DNA of 64,000 nt from Janibacter endophyticus (GCF_016888335.1 NZ_JAFEJG010000004.1:2480001-2544000), one strand, 5' to 3'. Counted from the first letter of the stretch, positions 9,286 through 18,975 are shown. Made by a program: numbers and translations. Notes: a model not told the origin generated them from the letters alone.

Positions 9286-10551
9286 TCAGCGGATCGACAT
9301 CCCGGCGAACTCTCGCCGGCGTGCGGTCATCGAGTCCAGCAGCACGCGCTCCCGCGCGATCGCCTCGGCGTCCACCCGGTGGTTGTGCATGCGGGCCCGC
9401 AGCAGCGCCAGCTCCGAGGCGGTGTCCTGGAAGGCGCGCATCGATCCCAGGCTTGCCGCTCCCCCGTTGAGCTTGGCCCAGGAGCGTGCCTCCCGACGCT
9501 GCCGCATCGAGGCGAGCATCGTCACCTCGCCCGGCGCCAGCCAGCCCGTCGTGACATAGGGCTGGAGGAAGTGACCGATGATCCGGCCCTCACGGCTGCG
9601 CGTCCACACGATGAAGACGACGAAGGTCACGAGGACGAGGAACCCGATCGCGTAGCCGATGAGGAAGCCGACCGGTCCGCTGACCGCCGAGAGGTTCCAC
9701 AGACCGTGCAGGAGGACGGCCGCGCACCAGCCGGCGAAGGGGGCGACGACCTTGACCGCCGCGCTGCGGGTCGAGGCGGCCACGCCGACCCCGATGCCGA
9801 TCATCGCCGTGAACATCGGGTGGCAGAAGGGCGACATGAGCCCCCGCAGCACGAAGGTGGCGGCCAGCCCCTCGCGACCCATGTCGGTGAAGGCCTGGGC
9901 GAGATAGAGGATGTTCTCGGTGAAGGCGAAGCCGGCCCCGCAGATGCCGGCGTACGTGATGCCGTCGGCCAGCCCGTTGAAGTGCTTGCGCCGGAAGAAG
10001 AACATCACGAGGAGGAAGAGCCCCTTGAAGGTCTCCTCCACCACCGGGGCGACGAGCACGGGGGTGATCGCCGCGGCGTCCGGGTCGGCGGAGGCGACGA
10101 CGACCGAGGCCGCCGTGTTGAAGATCAACGACGGGAGCGTGGCCGCGAGCGCGCCCCAGAGGAAAGCGAGCAGCAGGTAGCTCCACGGCTCCGCCTCGAA
10201 CCGGTCGAGCCAGAGGAAGATCGGGATGACGATGCCGACGGGGATGATCGCGAAGACGAGACCGAGCAGGGTCGCCATGACGCCGAAGCTCAGCGAGAAG
10301 TAGGCCGCGAAGATCAGCGCGATGACCGCGAAGGCGGTCGTCACGAGACCCCCGACGACCCAGCGGCGCACCTGCGGCCGCGGTGTCGGGTTGGGCTGCG
10401 CCTGGGCCGGCACGTACCGGGGGTCGTAGAGCTGCTGGACGGGCGGGTCGTACCCGCCCGGCCGGTAGCCGTACGCCTCACGAAGTGGTGAGTCCCACCC
10501 TTCGTGCGGGTGCGGGGATCCGCCCTGCGGGGGCGGCTGCGGCCAGCTCAT
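9286..10551 (-). CDS. PrsW-family intramembrane metalloprotease
   Basis: A 421-residue membrane protein. A Pro/Tyr-rich cytoplasmic N-terminus of about 65 residues precedes some eight hydrophobic segments. Family motifs are present: EETFK (EExxK), FAFTEN (FxxxEN) and two further His in membrane segments (PFCHPMF and LLHGLWN). B. subtilis PrsW cleaves anti-sigma factors, but actinobacterial members have mostly unknown substrates. About 90 charged residues follow the last segment. A TAGCCT -10 element 7 nt before the ATG suggests leaderless transcription. Confidence 0.87.
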   Translation of the reverse strand: MSWPQPPPQGGSPHPHEGWDSPLREAYGYRPGGYDPPVQQLYDPRYVPAQAQPNPTPRPQVRRWVVGGLVTTAFAVIALIFAAYFSLSFGVMATLLGLVFAIIPVGIVIPIFLWLDRFEAEPWSYLLLAFLWGALAATLPSLIFNTAASVVVASADPDAAAITPVLVAPVVEETFKGLFLLVMFFFRRKHFNGLADGITYAGICGAGFAFTENILYLAQAFTDMGREGLAATFVLRGLMSPFCHPMFTAMIGIGVGVAASTRSAAVKVVAPFAGWCAAVLLHGLWNLSAVSGPVGFLIGYAIGFLVLVTFVVFIVWTRSREGRIIGHFLQPYVTTGWLAPGEVTMLASMRQRREARSWAKLNGGAASLGSMRAFQDTASELALLRARMHNHRVDAEAIARERVLLDSMTARRREFAGMSIR

Positions 10552-10558
10552 GGGCGCG

Positions 10559-10564
10559 AGGCTA
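10559..10564 (-). promoter_or_regulatory. -10 element of the PrsW gene, leaderless arrangement
   Basis: TAGCCT on the minus strand, 7 nt before the ATG, the same hexamer and nearly the same spacing as at ettA and rph. Confidence 0.5.
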
Positions 10565-10609
10565 GTCGAGCGGACCGACCGCGCTCCTTCTCCGCGGACC
10601 GCCCATGGC

Positions 10610-10615
10610 TAGAGT
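10610..10615 (+). promoter_or_regulatory. -10 element of orn, leaderless arrangement
   Basis: TAGAGT ends 6 nt before the orn GTG codon. There is no Shine-Dalgarno in the short gap, consistent with a transcript starting at the GTG. Confidence 0.5.
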
Positions 10616-10621
10616 CCAACG

Positions 10622-11242
10622 GTGACCTCTGCGACTCCCGACCGCGCCCAGACCGACCGCATCGTCTGGATCGACTGCGAGATGACCGGCCTCTCCCTCG
10701 AGCGCGACGCGCTCATCGAGGTGGCCGCCCTCGTCACGGACTACGAGCTCAACGTCCTCGGCGACGGCGTCGACGTCATCATCCGGCCCTCCGACGAGGC
10801 GCTCGAGCAGATGGGCGACTTCGTCCGCGAGATGCACACGACGAGCGGACTGCTCGAGGAGCTCGCCGGCGGCACGACCCTCACGGACGCTGAGGCCCAG
10901 GTCCTCGCCTACGTCCGCGAGCACGTGCCCGAGGCCGGCAAGGCCGCGCTCGGCGGCAACACCGTGGCGACCGACCGCGGCTTCCTCGCCCGCGACATGG
11001 CCGAGCTCGACGCCCACCTCCACTACCGGATGATCGACGTCTCCTCGATCAAGGAGCTCTCGCGGCGCTGGTACCCCCGCGCCTACTTCGCCGCGCCGGA
11101 GAAGCACGGCGGTCACCGGGCCCTCGCCGACATCACCGAGTCGATCGCCGAGCTGCGCTACTACCGCGAGGCCGTCTTCCTCCCCCCGCCCGGCCACGAC
11201 ACCCCGACGCTGCGCGAGATCGCCGCCCGCCACGCCGGCTGA
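10622..11242 (+). CDS. orn: Oligoribonuclease
   Basis: A 206-residue DEDDh 3'-5' exoribonuclease that finishes RNA decay by degrading 2-5 nt oligomers, including pGpG from cyclic-di-GMP turnover. Exo I is WIDCEMTGL (Asp and Glu metal ligands), Exo II carries the Asp in NTVATDRGF, and Exo III is GGHRALADI with the catalytic His and last Asp. Length matches the family. It starts with GTG, probably as a leaderless mRNA. A strong hairpin follows the stop. Confidence 0.96.
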   Translation: MTSATPDRAQTDRIVWIDCEMTGLSLERDALIEVAALVTDYELNVLGDGVDVIIRPSDEALEQMGDFVREMHTTSGLLEELAGGTTLTDAEAQVLAYVREHVPEAGKAALGGNTVATDRGFLARDMAELDAHLHYRMIDVSSIKELSRRWYPRAYFAAPEKHGGHRALADITESIAELRYYREAVFLPPPGHDTPTLREIAARHAG

Positions 11243-11258
11243 CCCCGCCGGCGGACGA

Positions 11259-11294
11259 CGAAGGGGGCCCGGTCACCTGACCGGGCCCCCTTCG
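11259..11294. terminator. Bidirectional hairpin between orn and tRNA-His
   Basis: A 17-bp inverted repeat (CGAAGGGGGCCCGGTCA and its complement) separated by 2 nt; in RNA the innermost pairs open to form the loop. It lies 16 bp after the orn stop and just beyond the tRNA-His 3' end, so it can serve both strands. Confidence 0.8.
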
Positions 11295-11300
11295 CCTTCT

Positions 11301-11377
11301 TGGGGTGAGTGACGGGACTTGAACCCGCGACCCTCGCGACCACAACGCGATGCTCTACCAGCTGAGCTACACCCACC
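11301..11377 (-). tRNA. tRNA-His (anticodon GTG)
   Basis: A cloverleaf on the minus strand with acceptor GTGGGTG/CACTCAC, anticodon loop TTGTGGT and T-arm GCGGG/CCCGT. The base before the acceptor is G and the discriminator is C, giving the G-1:C73 pair that identifies tRNA-His. The 3' CCA is encoded. The span given includes G-1 and CCA. Confidence 0.95.
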
Positions 11378-11503
11378 ATGCCGTGCTACGCGCACAACGG
11401 CGACGATCCTACCTGCTCCCGGACGGTGGTCCTGACCACCCACCCCGCGACACGTCATCGACCCGTACGGGACACGCTCAGGGTGGTCGGGCACGATGGT
11501 CGG

Positions 11504-12283
11504 GTGACCACCGTGAGCCTGGCCCCCCGTCCGACTGCGCTGCGCGCGCTCCTCGTCGCCCTCGCGGCGGCGGTGCTCGCGATCGCGGGCGTCCTGCCCG
11601 CCTCCGCGCACGCGTCGCTCGTCCGCTCCAGCCCCACCTCGGGCTCGACGCTGACGGCCGTGCCGCCGGAGGTCGCGCTGACCTTCAACGAGGAGATCAA
11701 CCCGCAGTTCGCCTCGGTCACGGTGAAGTCCGGGGACACGACGGCGAGCACGGGCGACCTCGAGGTCGACGGGGCGACGATCTACCAGCCGCTGGACCCC
11801 GAGATGCCGGCCGGCACGTACACCGTCGCCTACCGCGTGACGAGCGCCGACGGCCACCCGGTCTCCGGGACCTTCGACTTCACCTACGACGCCCCCGGCG
11901 GTGGCGAGGGTGACGGCGAGGGCACCGTCGCGCCGAGCCCGACGACCTCCGGGGGCACCGGGACCGAGAGCCCGAGCCCCACCTCCACCACGCCGTCCGA
12001 GACCACTCCCACGGAGCCGGCGACCGAGACCTCGTCGGAGGCCACCACCTCGACGACGAGCCCCGAGAGCTCGACGACGACCTCGAGCCCGACGACCACC
12101 GACGGCGACAGCACCGCGGGCAGCACCGACGAGGGCCTTCCCTGGTGGGTGTGGCTGCTCGGCGCCCTCGCCGTCCTGGGGCTCGTCGGCGGCCTCGTCC
12201 TGGCCCTCGCGCGCCGGGGCGACGAGGACGTCGACCTCGAGTCCTACCACCGTCCCGAGGACGTCGACGGCGACCTCCGCTGA
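11504..12283 (+). CDS. CopC-domain copper-binding/resistance protein, membrane anchored
   Basis: A 259-residue exported protein. The signal peptide (about residues 1-36) ends just before HASLVRSSPTSG, so mature CopC would begin with the copper-ligating N-terminal His. A second conserved ligand lies in SADGHPVSG. After the roughly 95-residue beta-barrel comes a long Thr/Ser/Pro/Glu linker (residues about 135-200), one transmembrane helix (WWVWLLGALAVLGLVGGLV) and an acidic cytoplasmic tail. CopC holds Cu(II) outside the membrane, often delivering to CopD/YcnJ, which is not nearby. The GTG at 11504 is chosen; CACGAT lies 6 nt upstream. Confidence 0.87.
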   Translation: MTTVSLAPRPTALRALLVALAAAVLAIAGVLPASAHASLVRSSPTSGSTLTAVPPEVALTFNEEINPQFASVTVKSGDTTASTGDLEVDGATIYQPLDPEMPAGTYTVAYRVTSADGHPVSGTFDFTYDAPGGGEGDGEGTVAPSPTTSGGTGTESPSPTSTTPSETTPTEPATETSSEATTSTTSPESSTTTSSPTTTDGDSTAGSTDEGLPWWVWLLGALAVLGLVGGLVLALARRGDEDVDLESYHRPEDVDGDLR

Positions 12284-12350
12284 GCCGGGGAGGGCCACCG
12301 GTCAGCCGATTTCGTGACGCGGCGGACCCGGTGCTAATGTCTCTCCTCGC

Positions 12351-12426
<76 letters not shown>

Positions 12427-12429
12427 CAC

Positions 12430-12469
12430 CGACGAAGGGCCCCGGTCACCTGACCGGGGCCCTTCGTCG
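12430..12469. terminator. Hairpin terminator after tRNA-Lys
   Basis: A 19-bp inverted repeat running CGACGAAGGGCCCCGGTCA, its complement 2 nt later, starts 3 bp after the tRNA CCA. It closely resembles the orn hairpin (shared CGAAGGG and CCGGTCACCTGACCGG core). It may also stop the convergent DUF3618 gene. Confidence 0.8.
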
Positions 12470-12520
12470 TTGCGCTTCGAGGCTCCGGCCTGTCGGCCAT
12501 CGCACCTCAGCGACCATCGG

Positions 12521-12793
12521 TCACCAGCGGCGGGAGCGCCGCTTCGAGATCACCTTGAGGGCGACGAGGCCGATGACGACCGCGGCGGCGATCGCCGCCC
12601 GGTCCGTGCGGACCTCGCCGGTGTCGGTGTGGGTCGCCGAGTAGAAGGAGGCCTTGGCCTGCTCCTTCTGCCGGTTCACGACGTTCTGCGGGGCCGCGCG
12701 GACCGTCAGCTCGTCGATCGTCTGCGCGAGCCGGTCGCGCAGTGCCGAGATGTCGTTCTCCAGCGCCGACTGGCTGGGGGTGCCGTTGCTCAT
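12521..12793 (-). CDS. DUF3618 small membrane-anchored protein
   Basis: A 90-residue protein with the DUF3618 pattern: an amphipathic N-terminal helix with LENDISALRDRLAQTIDEL (about residues 11-29), a conserved RAAPQNVVNRQKEQAK block, then one hydrophobic helix (AAIAAAVVIGLVALKVI) and a basic C-terminus. Such proteins are common and uncharacterised in actinobacteria. The role is unknown. The next gene upstream is bcp, 54 bp away on the same strand. Confidence 0.8.
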   Translation of the reverse strand: MSNGTPSQSALENDISALRDRLAQTIDELTVRAAPQNVVNRQKEQAKASFYSATHTDTGEVRTDRAAIAAAVVIGLVALKVISKRRSRRW

Positions 12794-12847
12794 CGAGGTC
12801 AGTCCGTCCTTCTCGGTTCGGTGTCCAGGGTCCAGTATGCGGGTCGA

Positions 12848-13324
12848 TCAGTCCGTCTGGAGCCCGAGGTCCCGCTGGATCTTCGCCACGTGGCCGGTGG
12901 CCTTGACGTTGTACATGGCGTGCTCGACCGTGCCTCCCTCGTCGACGACGAAGGTCGAGCGGATGACGCCCTGGACGACCTTGCCGTAGAGCTTCTTCTC
13001 GCCGAAGGCGCCGTAGCGCGTCATGACCTCCTTGTCCGGGTCGGAGAGAAGGGTGATCGTCAGCCCGTCCCGCTCGCGGAACGTCGCGAGCTTCTCCGGC
13101 TTGTCCGGGGAGATCCCGAGCACGGTGTAGCCCTGGTGCTCGAGGACGTCGAGCCGCTCGGAGAAGTCGCACGCCTGCGTGGTGCAGCCAGGTGTCATGG
13201 CCGCCGGGTAGAAGTACACGATGACCTTGCGGCCGCGCAGGTCGGAGAGCGTGACCTGGCCACCCAGGTCGTCGTCTAGGGTGAAGTCCGGCGCTGCGTC
13301 GCCCGGCTCGAGCCGATCCGTCAT
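12848..13324 (-). CDS. bcp: Thioredoxin-dependent peroxiredoxin (Bcp/PrxQ)
   Basis: A 158-residue thiol peroxidase. The peroxidatic Cys lies in MTPGCTTQACDF and the putative resolving Cys five residues later, the PrxQ arrangement. The Thr of PxxxTPGC and the conserved Arg near IRSTFVVD complete the active site. It reduces H2O2 and organic hydroperoxides using thioredoxin. The ATG at 13324 has GAGGAA just upstream and begins MTDRLEPGDAAP. An upstream in-frame start at 13345 lacks support. Confidence 0.94.
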   Translation of the reverse strand: MTDRLEPGDAAPDFTLDDDLGGQVTLSDLRGRKVIVYFYPAAMTPGCTTQACDFSERLDVLEHQGYTVLGISPDKPEKLATFRERDGLTITLLSDPDKEVMTRYGAFGEKKLYGKVVQGVIRSTFVVDEGGTVEHAMYNVKATGHVAKIQRDLGLQTD

Positions 13325-13373
13325 GATTCCTCGCTCCTGCACCACGGGGTGCCTCGGTCTGCGTGTCCTGCGG

Positions 13374-13832
13374 TCAACGTACCGAACGCACGACGGTCGG
13401 CTCGATCGTGACCTCGCTCGTCAGCGAGCGGGCGATGAAGCACTCCCGGTGCGCCACCTCGAGGAGGTGGCGGACCCGCTCCTCGCTCACCTCTCCCCGC
13501 ACCGTGACCGTGGGCCGCAGCACGATCCGGCCGACGCGAAGGGGCGGGTCCGCCTCGTCCATGACGGCCCGGGCGTCGTCGCGGTAGTCGACGACGTCGA
13601 TCCGGGCCGTGGCGGCGACGGCGAGGAAGGACAGCAGCTGGCACGAGCTTGCTGCTGCGAGGAGGAGCTCCTCCGGGTTGGGCAGCGAGGCGTCACCGCG
13701 AAAAGCGACGTCCGCGCTGGCACAGAGCTCCACGCCGCTCACCTCGAGTGCATGCGTGCGGTCGTAGGCCTCGTAGCCCGCGCCGGTCGAGCCGGACCAG
13801 TCGAGAGCGGTGGCATAGCGGTGCGTCGTCAC
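13374..13832 (-). CDS. OsmC/Ohr-family thiol peroxidase-like protein
   Basis: A 152-residue OsmC-fold protein. The paired Cys of the family are in AAASSCQLLSFL (about residue 64) and HRECFIARS (about residue 128), with NPEELLLAA between them. OsmC proteins reduce organic hydroperoxides as domain-swapped dimers. It begins with GTG and lies next to a peroxiredoxin, which fits an oxidative-stress role. It is closer to general OsmC proteins than to Ohr. Confidence 0.88.
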   Translation of the reverse strand: MTTHRYATALDWSGSTGAGYEAYDRTHALEVSGVELCASADVAFRGDASLPNPEELLLAAASSCQLLSFLAVAATARIDVVDYRDDARAVMDEADPPLRVGRIVLRPTVTVRGEVSEERVRHLLEVAHRECFIARSLTSEVTIEPTVVRSVR

Positions 13833-13852
13833 GCGCCTAGACTCCCACCCGA

Positions 13853-13934
13853 GCCGAAGTGGCGGAATTGGCAGACGCGCCAGGTTTAGGTCCTGGTGCC
13901 TTCGGGTGTGCGGGTTCGAGTCCCGCCTTCGGCA
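13853..13934 (+). tRNA. tRNA-Leu (anticodon TAG)
   Basis: A class II tRNA with acceptor GCCGAAG/CTTCGGC, anticodon stem CCAGG/CCTGG around TTTAGGT (anticodon TAG, reads CTA), a short variable arm and T-arm GCGGG/CCCGC. Discriminator A; CCA is not encoded. Confidence 0.95.
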
Positions 13935-13940
13935 CGCTCG

Positions 13941-14579
13941 TCAGGCCTGTGCCAGCGCCTCGCGCAGGACCGGGATCATGGCCCGCATCGCGTTGCCCCG
14001 GTGGCTGATCGCGTTCTTCTCCGCGTCTGAGTACTGCGCCAGGGTGCGCTCGTCACCGTCGGGGCGGAAGACCGGGTCGTAGCCGAACCCGTTGTGCCCC
14101 TTCGGCTCTCGCACGATCACACCGGTGACGCTGCCCTCGACGGCGCGGGCCTGCCCGCCCGGGACGGCGAGAACGGCCGCGCAGCGGAAGGCCGCCGAGC
14201 GGTGCTCGTCGCTCACGTCGCTCAGCTGGTCGAGGAGCAGCTGGAGGTTGCGGCGGTCCTTCTCCGCACGGGGCAGCGACTCCCCAGCGTGCTGACCCGA
14301 CCAGCGGGCCGAGAAGATCCCGGGCATCCCGCCGAGGACGTCAACGGTCAGCCCCGAGTCGTCGGCGAGCGCCGGGAGCCCGGTCGCCGCCGCGACCGCC
14401 TCCGCCTTGAGCGTCGCGTTGCCGACGAAGGTCACTTCGGTCTCGGGCACCTCACCGATCTCCGGGAAGGCCTCCATCGAGAGCACCTCGACGTCAAGAT
14501 CGGCGTCGGCGAGCAGCTGCTGCAGCTCGTGAACCTTGTGCGCGTTGTGCGTCGCGAGCACAAGGCGGTGACCGCCCAT
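13941..14579 (-). CDS. rdgB: XTP/dITP diphosphatase (RdgB/HAM1)
   Basis: A 212-residue housecleaning NTP pyrophosphatase that removes dITP, XTP and dXTP. Family blocks are visible: LVLATHNAHKVHEL (the SxNxxK-type substrate loop, here with Thr-His-Asn), ALADDSGLTVDVLGG, PGIFSARW, and GHNGFGYDPVF with the C-terminal SHRGNAM. The start ATG overlaps the last base of the rph stop (TGATG), so it is coupled to rph. This rph-rdgB pairing is conserved in mycobacteria. Confidence 0.96.
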   Translation of the reverse strand: MGGHRLVLATHNAHKVHELQQLLADADLDVEVLSMEAFPEIGEVPETEVTFVGNATLKAEAVAAATGLPALADDSGLTVDVLGGMPGIFSARWSGQHAGESLPRAEKDRRNLQLLLDQLSDVSDEHRSAAFRCAAVLAVPGGQARAVEGSVTGVIVREPKGHNGFGYDPVFRPDGDERTLAQYSDAEKNAISHRGNAMRAMIPVLREALAQA

Positions 14580-15337
14580 CAGAGCGCGCGCTCGCGTGGG
14601 GTGGTGGCGAGCGCCTCCTGCTGCTTGGCCGTGAGGGCGGCGCAGCCCGTCGTCGCGAGGTCGAGGAGGGCGTCGAGCTCGGCCCGGTCGAAGGGGGTGC
14701 CCTCGGCCGTCCCCTGCACCTCGACGAAGGCGCCGTCGCCGGTCATCACGACGTTCATGTCGGTCTCGGCGGTCGAGTCCTCGGGGTAGTCGAGGTCGCA
14801 GACCGGACGTCCGCCGACGACGCCGACCGAGACCGCGGCGATGGAGCCGGTGAGCGGCTCGGCGCCGGCGGCGATGAGCCCGCGCTGCCTGGCGTCGGCG
14901 ATCGCGTCGGCGAGCGCGACGTAGGCGCCGGTGATGGCCGCCGTGCGCGTGCCCCCGTCGGCCTGGAGGACGTCGCAGTCGAGGACGATCGTGTTCTCGC
15001 CAAGCGCCTTGGTGTCGATGATCGCCCGCAGCGAGCGCCCGATGAGCCGGCTGATCTCGTGCGTCCGGCCACCGACCTTGCCCTTGCGGGACTCCCGGTC
15101 GCTGCGCGTGTTCGTCGAGCGCGGCAGCATCTCGTACTCGGCAGTGACCCATCCGGTGCCGCGGCCCTTGAGCCAGCGCGGCACCCCTTCGGTGAAGGAG
15201 GCGGCGACGAGCACACGGGTCTTGCCGAACTCGACGAGCACGCTGCCCTCGGCGTGGTCGAGCCAGTTGCGCGTGATGCGCACCTCGCGGAGGTCCTCGG
15301 GAGCGCGGCCGTCGTGGCGGGGGGTGCTGTCGGTCAT
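14579..15337 (-). CDS. rph: Ribonuclease PH
   Basis: A 252-residue phosphorolytic 3'-5' exoribonuclease trimming tRNA 3' ends. It shows the family start [16 protein letters not shown], the TEYEMLP-like block [30 protein letters not shown], and the catalytic region [15 protein letters not shown]. Length matches the family. The -10 hexamer TAGCCT is 7 nt before the ATG, so the rph-rdgB mRNA is probably leaderless. Confidence 0.96.
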   Translation of the reverse strand: MTDSTPRHDGRAPEDLREVRITRNWLDHAEGSVLVEFGKTRVLVAASFTEGVPRWLKGRGTGWVTAEYEMLPRSTNTRSDRESRKGKVGGRTHEISRLIGRSLRAIIDTKALGENTIVLDCDVLQADGGTRTAAITGAYVALADAIADARQRGLIAAGAEPLTGSIAAVSVGVVGGRPVCDLDYPEDSTAETDMNVVMTGDGAFVEVQGTAEGTPFDRAELDALLDLATTGCAALTAKQQEALATTPRERAL

Positions 15338-15344
15338 GGGCGTC

Positions 15345-15350
15345 AGGCTA
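15345..15350 (-). promoter_or_regulatory. -10 element of rph-rdgB, leaderless arrangement
   Basis: TAGCCT on the minus strand, 7 nt upstream of the rph ATG; same element as at ettA and the PrsW gene. Confidence 0.5.
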
Positions 15351-15436
15351 ACGAGCGACCGCCCGACCCACCGTCCCGACCCTTCGCCGACGAATGTGGT
15401 GACCCGCCGGTAACCAGATGCCCGGCCGGTGGCATC

Positions 15437-16315
15437 ATGGCGCGCGTGAACCCCCGGCTGACCATCGACCTGACGCACGGTCGCACCGTCATCACCCTGC
15501 GCGAGGCCGGGCCCGAGGCACCTGTCGCCGTCGTCCTCCCCGCGATGGGCGTGGCCGCCGGCTACTACGCCCCCTTCGCCGAGGCGCTCGTCGCCCGGGG
15601 CATCTCGGTCGCCGTCCCCGACTACCCCGGGCACGGCGAGAGCACCCCGGGGGTCAGCCGTCGCACCAGCTACGGGTACCGCGACCTCGCCGACGAGTGG
15701 CTCACCGCCGTCATCGACGCCGTCGTCGCGGACCACCCGGAGCCGGAGGTCGTCCTCGTCGCTCACTCCCTCGGCGGGCACGTCGCCCTGGCCCACCTCG
15801 CCCAGCACGCCCACCCTGCGATCCGGGGGCTCGTGACGCTCGGCACCGCCAGCCCGTACTGGCGCACCTACACCACGCCGCTCCTCCTGCTCGCCCAGAC
15901 CCAGACGGTCAACGTCGTCAGCCGCGTCCTCGGGGTATGGCCCGGTCACCGGATGGGCTTCGGCGGTCGTCAGCCGCGCGAGCTCATGAGTGAATGGGCG
16001 CGCTTCGCGTGGCACGGACGGCTCGAGCCGCAGGGGTCCGGCGCGTACGAGGCGGCGATGGGCTCGATCAGCGTGCCCGCCCTCGTCATCGACCTCGCGA
16101 ACGACAGCCTCGCTCCCCCCTCGGCCGTCGATCACTTCGCCGGCAAGCTGAGCGGGGCGTCGGTGCAGCGGCTGCACTTCGACAAGGGACCGGATGCACC
16201 CGGCCGGCCGGTCGACCACTTCTCCTTCGCCCGGAGCCCCGAGCTCATCGACGAGCTGGTCGCAGGATGGATCAGCCGGACCCTGGCCCGCCCAGAGGAG
16301 TCATCGACTGCGTGA
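15437..16315 (+). CDS. Alpha/beta hydrolase
   Basis: A 292-residue alpha/beta-hydrolase-fold protein. The nucleophile elbow is AHSLGGH (Ser about residue 117). The acid is probably the Asp in [15 protein letters not shown], and the His is in [21 protein letters not shown] marks the strand-4 region. The substrate cannot be told from sequence. The ATG at 15437 is used; a GTG at 15446 with CATCAT 7 nt upstream is an equally good, leaderless start. The last 44 bp overlap the convergent S66 peptidase gene. Confidence 0.82.
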   Translation: MARVNPRLTIDLTHGRTVITLREAGPEAPVAVVLPAMGVAAGYYAPFAEALVARGISVAVPDYPGHGESTPGVSRRTSYGYRDLADEWLTAVIDAVVADHPEPEVVLVAHSLGGHVALAHLAQHAHPAIRGLVTLGTASPYWRTYTTPLLLLAQTQTVNVVSRVLGVWPGHRMGFGGRQPRELMSEWARFAWHGRLEPQGSGAYEAAMGSISVPALVIDLANDSLAPPSAVDHFAGKLSGASVQRLHFDKGPDAPGRPVDHFSFARSPELIDELVAGWISRTLARPEESSTA

Positions 16316-17360
16316 GCCGGGCCTCCTCGCCGTCGACGACGACCTCCCCCCGAGCCCCGTTGACCAGGCTCATCATCGGCTGCTGGTGACCGAAGTCGAC
16401 GTCCAGCACCACCGGGAGGCCCATGGAGCCCAGCGCGTCAGCCGCGGCGTCGTGCTGGCTCCAGCCAACCACCCCGAGCGCGGGCGTGCGCCCGACCAGC
16501 ACACCGACAGCGTCGTCGAACCACCCGCTCAGCCGCAGACCGTGCAGCGTCCGTGCCGCCTCGTAGGGATTGGCCTCCGCGACCTCAAGGTGGACGATCA
16601 CCCCTTCACCGGTCAGCTCGCGGACACGTCGCGCCCATGCGGGCACGTCCCCGTAGGGTGTGCCGGCCAGCGGTGACACCACCTCGAGGCAGCCGCCGAT
16701 CAGGCGTCCCGCGAAGCGGGCGTCGCCACCGCCGAGGACCCGCCACCGGGTCGGCTCGGTCAGCGTCATCTCGCTCACCGTGGGATCGCTCTCGTAGTCG
16801 TCCCAGCCCTGGGCGCGCCGGTGGCTGGCCTGGGTCTGGACGAAGGGGGAGCCCTGGCCAGGCCCGTCGGCCTCCGACCCGTGGGTGGCGACGTCGAGCC
16901 AGTGAAGGAGCCCGCGCGCCGGCCGGTAGGGCGTGTCCATGAGGTTCCAGCCCTCGAGGGTCGCCCACCCGGCGACCGTCGTCAGCGGGAGCATCGTCGT
17001 CGTGACGTCCGAGAAGCCGACATACCAGCATGGTTCGCTCGCCGAGAGCAGCTCGAGGTCGAGGTAGGGCAGCAGGTCGATGCCGGTCTCCCCTCCCCAG
17101 GGCGGGACCACCGCGGCGACGTCGGGGTCGACGAGCAGCGCCATGAGCTCATCGGCCCGTGCGGACGCGCTGGCGCTGACGTGCTCGGAGGTGCCCCCGT
17201 CGCGCAGGCACACTCCTTCGAGCACCTCGAAGCCGCGCTCCCGCAGGCTGGTGATCGCCGCGTCGAGCCGGCGGTGCAGCGCGGGCGGGACACCCGAGCT
17301 GGGCGCCGTGACGGCGACGACGTCACCGGGGCGAAGGGGGACCGGGTAGCGCAGCTGCAT
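16272..17360 (-). CDS. S66-family LD-carboxypeptidase / MccF-like protein
   Basis: A 362-residue serine peptidase of family S66 (LD-carboxypeptidase, microcin C immunity protein MccF). The N-terminal domain has [10 protein letters not shown] and [16 protein letters not shown]. The nucleophile is the Ser in VGFSDVTT. The Glu is probably within [10 protein letters not shown], and the His lies in DFGHQQPMM. True LdcA enzymes recycle muropeptides in the cytoplasm, while MccF-like ones cleave nucleotide-peptide toxins; sequence alone does not separate them. The ATG at 17360 is chosen since [13 protein letters not shown] is the family start. Confidence 0.85.
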   Translation of the reverse strand: MQLRYPVPLRPGDVVAVTAPSSGVPPALHRRLDAAITSLRERGFEVLEGVCLRDGGTSEHVSASASARADELMALLVDPDVAAVVPPWGGETGIDLLPYLDLELLSASEPCWYVGFSDVTTTMLPLTTVAGWATLEGWNLMDTPYRPARGLLHWLDVATHGSEADGPGQGSPFVQTQASHRRAQGWDDYESDPTVSEMTLTEPTRWRVLGGGDARFAGRLIGGCLEVVSPLAGTPYGDVPAWARRVRELTGEGVIVHLEVAEANPYEAARTLHGLRLSGWFDDAVGVLVGRTPALGVVGWSQHDAAADALGSMGLPVVLDVDFGHQQPMMSLVNGARGEVVVDGEEARLTQSMTPLGGPGSG

Positions 17361-17388
17361 GAGGCCAGCCTGCCGCAGCGCCCGAGGC

Positions 17389-18165
17389 TCAGACCTCGTA
17401 GGTCGCGTTGGGCTCGGCGAGCTCGACGGCACGACCGTCACCCCGCCACACCGAAGCAGCCTGCTCGCGGCAGACCTCGGGGTCGTTCCACGCGGGGATG
17501 TGCGTCAGCATCAGCCGTCGCACCCCGCCGGCGTCCAGCGCGGCCTGGGCAGCACGGGACCCCGAGAGGTGGATGTCGGGGGTGGTGTCCCGGCCGTCGA
17601 CGAAGGCGGAGTCGGCGAGCACGAGGTCTGCATCCCGCATGAGGGGCGTCAGCGTGTCGCAGCTGTCGGTGTCACCGGTGTAGGCGAGCACCCGGCCGTT
17701 CGCCTCGACCCGGAAGCCGTACGCCTCGACCGGGTGGTTGACCCGTCGGGGCGTGACGACGAAGGGACCGAGGTGGACCGGGACGCCGTCGCTCACCCGA
17801 CGGAAGTCGAGCTCACGGCTCATGCCCGCCTCGTCGATCCCTTCGTACGCCGCCGCGAGGCGGTCGGCTGTGCCGGGCGGGCCGTAGACCGGGAGTCGCC
17901 CCGGGACGCCGCCGCCGGGCCGGTACTTGCGGGTGACGTAGAGCCCGGTGACGTCCATGCAGTGGTCCGGGTGGAGGTGGGTGAGCAGGAGCGCGTCGAT
18001 CGTCGCGAGGTCGACGTGGCGCTGGAGCGCACCGAGCGCGCCGTTGCCGAGGTCGAGCACGAGCCGCCACGTGCGCTGCCCGTCCTCTGCCGTGACGAGG
18101 TAGCACGACGCCGGTGAGGCCGGTCCGGCGAAGGACCCCGAGCACCCGGCGATCGTCAGCCTCAC
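17389..18165 (-). CDS. Metallo-beta-lactamase-fold cyclic-nucleotide phosphodiesterase-like protein (Rv1339 type)
   Basis: A 258-residue MBL-fold protein. The metal motif is [10 protein letters not shown] (about residues 62-71). Further ligands are the His in [11 protein letters not shown], the Asp in [10 protein letters not shown] and a final His in MLTHIPAW. Its position directly after murI and near rph-rdgB matches M. tuberculosis Rv1339, described as an atypical class II cAMP phosphodiesterase. The function is assigned by that synteny and fold, so the cyclic-nucleotide substrate is an inference. Its start overlaps the end of murI by 4 bp. Confidence 0.82.
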   Translation of the reverse strand: MRLTIAGCSGSFAGPASPASCYLVTAEDGQRTWRLVLDLGNGALGALQRHVDLATIDALLLTHLHPDHCMDVTGLYVTRKYRPGGGVPGRLPVYGPPGTADRLAAAYEGIDEAGMSRELDFRRVSDGVPVHLGPFVVTPRRVNHPVEAYGFRVEANGRVLAYTGDTDSCDTLTPLMRDADLVLADSAFVDGRDTTPDIHLSGSRAAQAALDAGGVRRLMLTHIPAWNDPEVCREQAASVWRGDGRAVELAEPNATYEV

Positions 18166-18974
18166 TGCGGACCTCCCACGTTGCCGAAGACGCTGCCCAC
18201 CTCAGGGCCGAGGAAGCGGCGTGCCAACCGGCGGAACTCCTCGGCGTCACCGGTGGTGGTGAAGCTGTGCTCCGGCGGCGGGGCGTCGTCGGGGCGCAGG
18301 AGTGCTCGGTCGGCAAGCACACGGTAGACGTCCTTGGCCGTCTCCTCCGCGGATGAGACGAGGGTGACACCGTCCCCCATGACGTAGGAGATCGCACCGG
18401 TGAGCAGCGGGTAGTGGGTGCACCCGAGGACGAGGGTGTCGACCTCTGCGGCGCGAAGGGGGGCGAGGTACTCGCCGGCGACGTCGAGAAGCTCTGTGCC
18501 GCCGGTGATCCCGGACTCCACGAACTCGACGAACCGCGGGCACGGCTGGGAGAGGACGTCCAGGTGGGGGGCTGCCGTGAACGCATCGACATAGGCGCCC
18601 GACTGGTGGGTGCCTGCGGTCGAGATCACACCGACGCGGTCGTTGCGGGTGGCGAGGACCGCCCGGCGGACGGCCGGGCGGATGACCTCGACGACGGGCA
18701 CGTCGTAGCGCTCCCTGGCGTCGTGGAGGACTGCGGCCGACGCGGTGTTGCACGCGATGACGAGCGCCTTGACGCCGTGGTCGACGAGCCGGTCGAGGCA
18801 CTCGAGCGCGTACTCGCGGGTCTGCGCGATGGGCCGTGGCCCGTAGGGAGCCCGGGCCGTGTCACCGAAGTAGGCGGTGGCCTCGTGCGGGAGCTGGTCG
18901 AGGATCGCCCGGAGGACCGTGAGGCCGCCGTAGCCGGAGTCGAAGATCCCGATCGGCGCGTCCACGGCGGACAC
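18162..18974 (-). CDS. murI: Glutamate racemase
   Basis: A 270-residue enzyme making D-glutamate for peptidoglycan. The two catalytic Cys are in VIACNTASA and LGCTHYPLL. The N-terminus has [16 protein letters not shown] and the substrate loop PYGPRP. The start is uncertain: in-frame GTGs occur at 18986, 18974 and 18965. 18974 is used because it follows the upstream stop and gives a normal lead of a few residues before PIGIFDSG. Coupled to the downstream phosphodiesterase-like gene. Confidence 0.94.
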   Translation of the reverse strand: MSAVDAPIGIFDSGYGGLTVLRAILDQLPHEATAYFGDTARAPYGPRPIAQTREYALECLDRLVDHGVKALVIACNTASAAVLHDARERYDVPVVEVIRPAVRRAVLATRNDRVGVISTAGTHQSGAYVDAFTAAPHLDVLSQPCPRFVEFVESGITGGTELLDVAGEYLAPLRAAEVDTLVLGCTHYPLLTGAISYVMGDGVTLVSSAEETAKDVYRVLADRALLRPDDAPPPEHSFTTTGDAEEFRRLARRFLGPEVGSVFGNVGGPQ

Positions 18975-18975
18975 C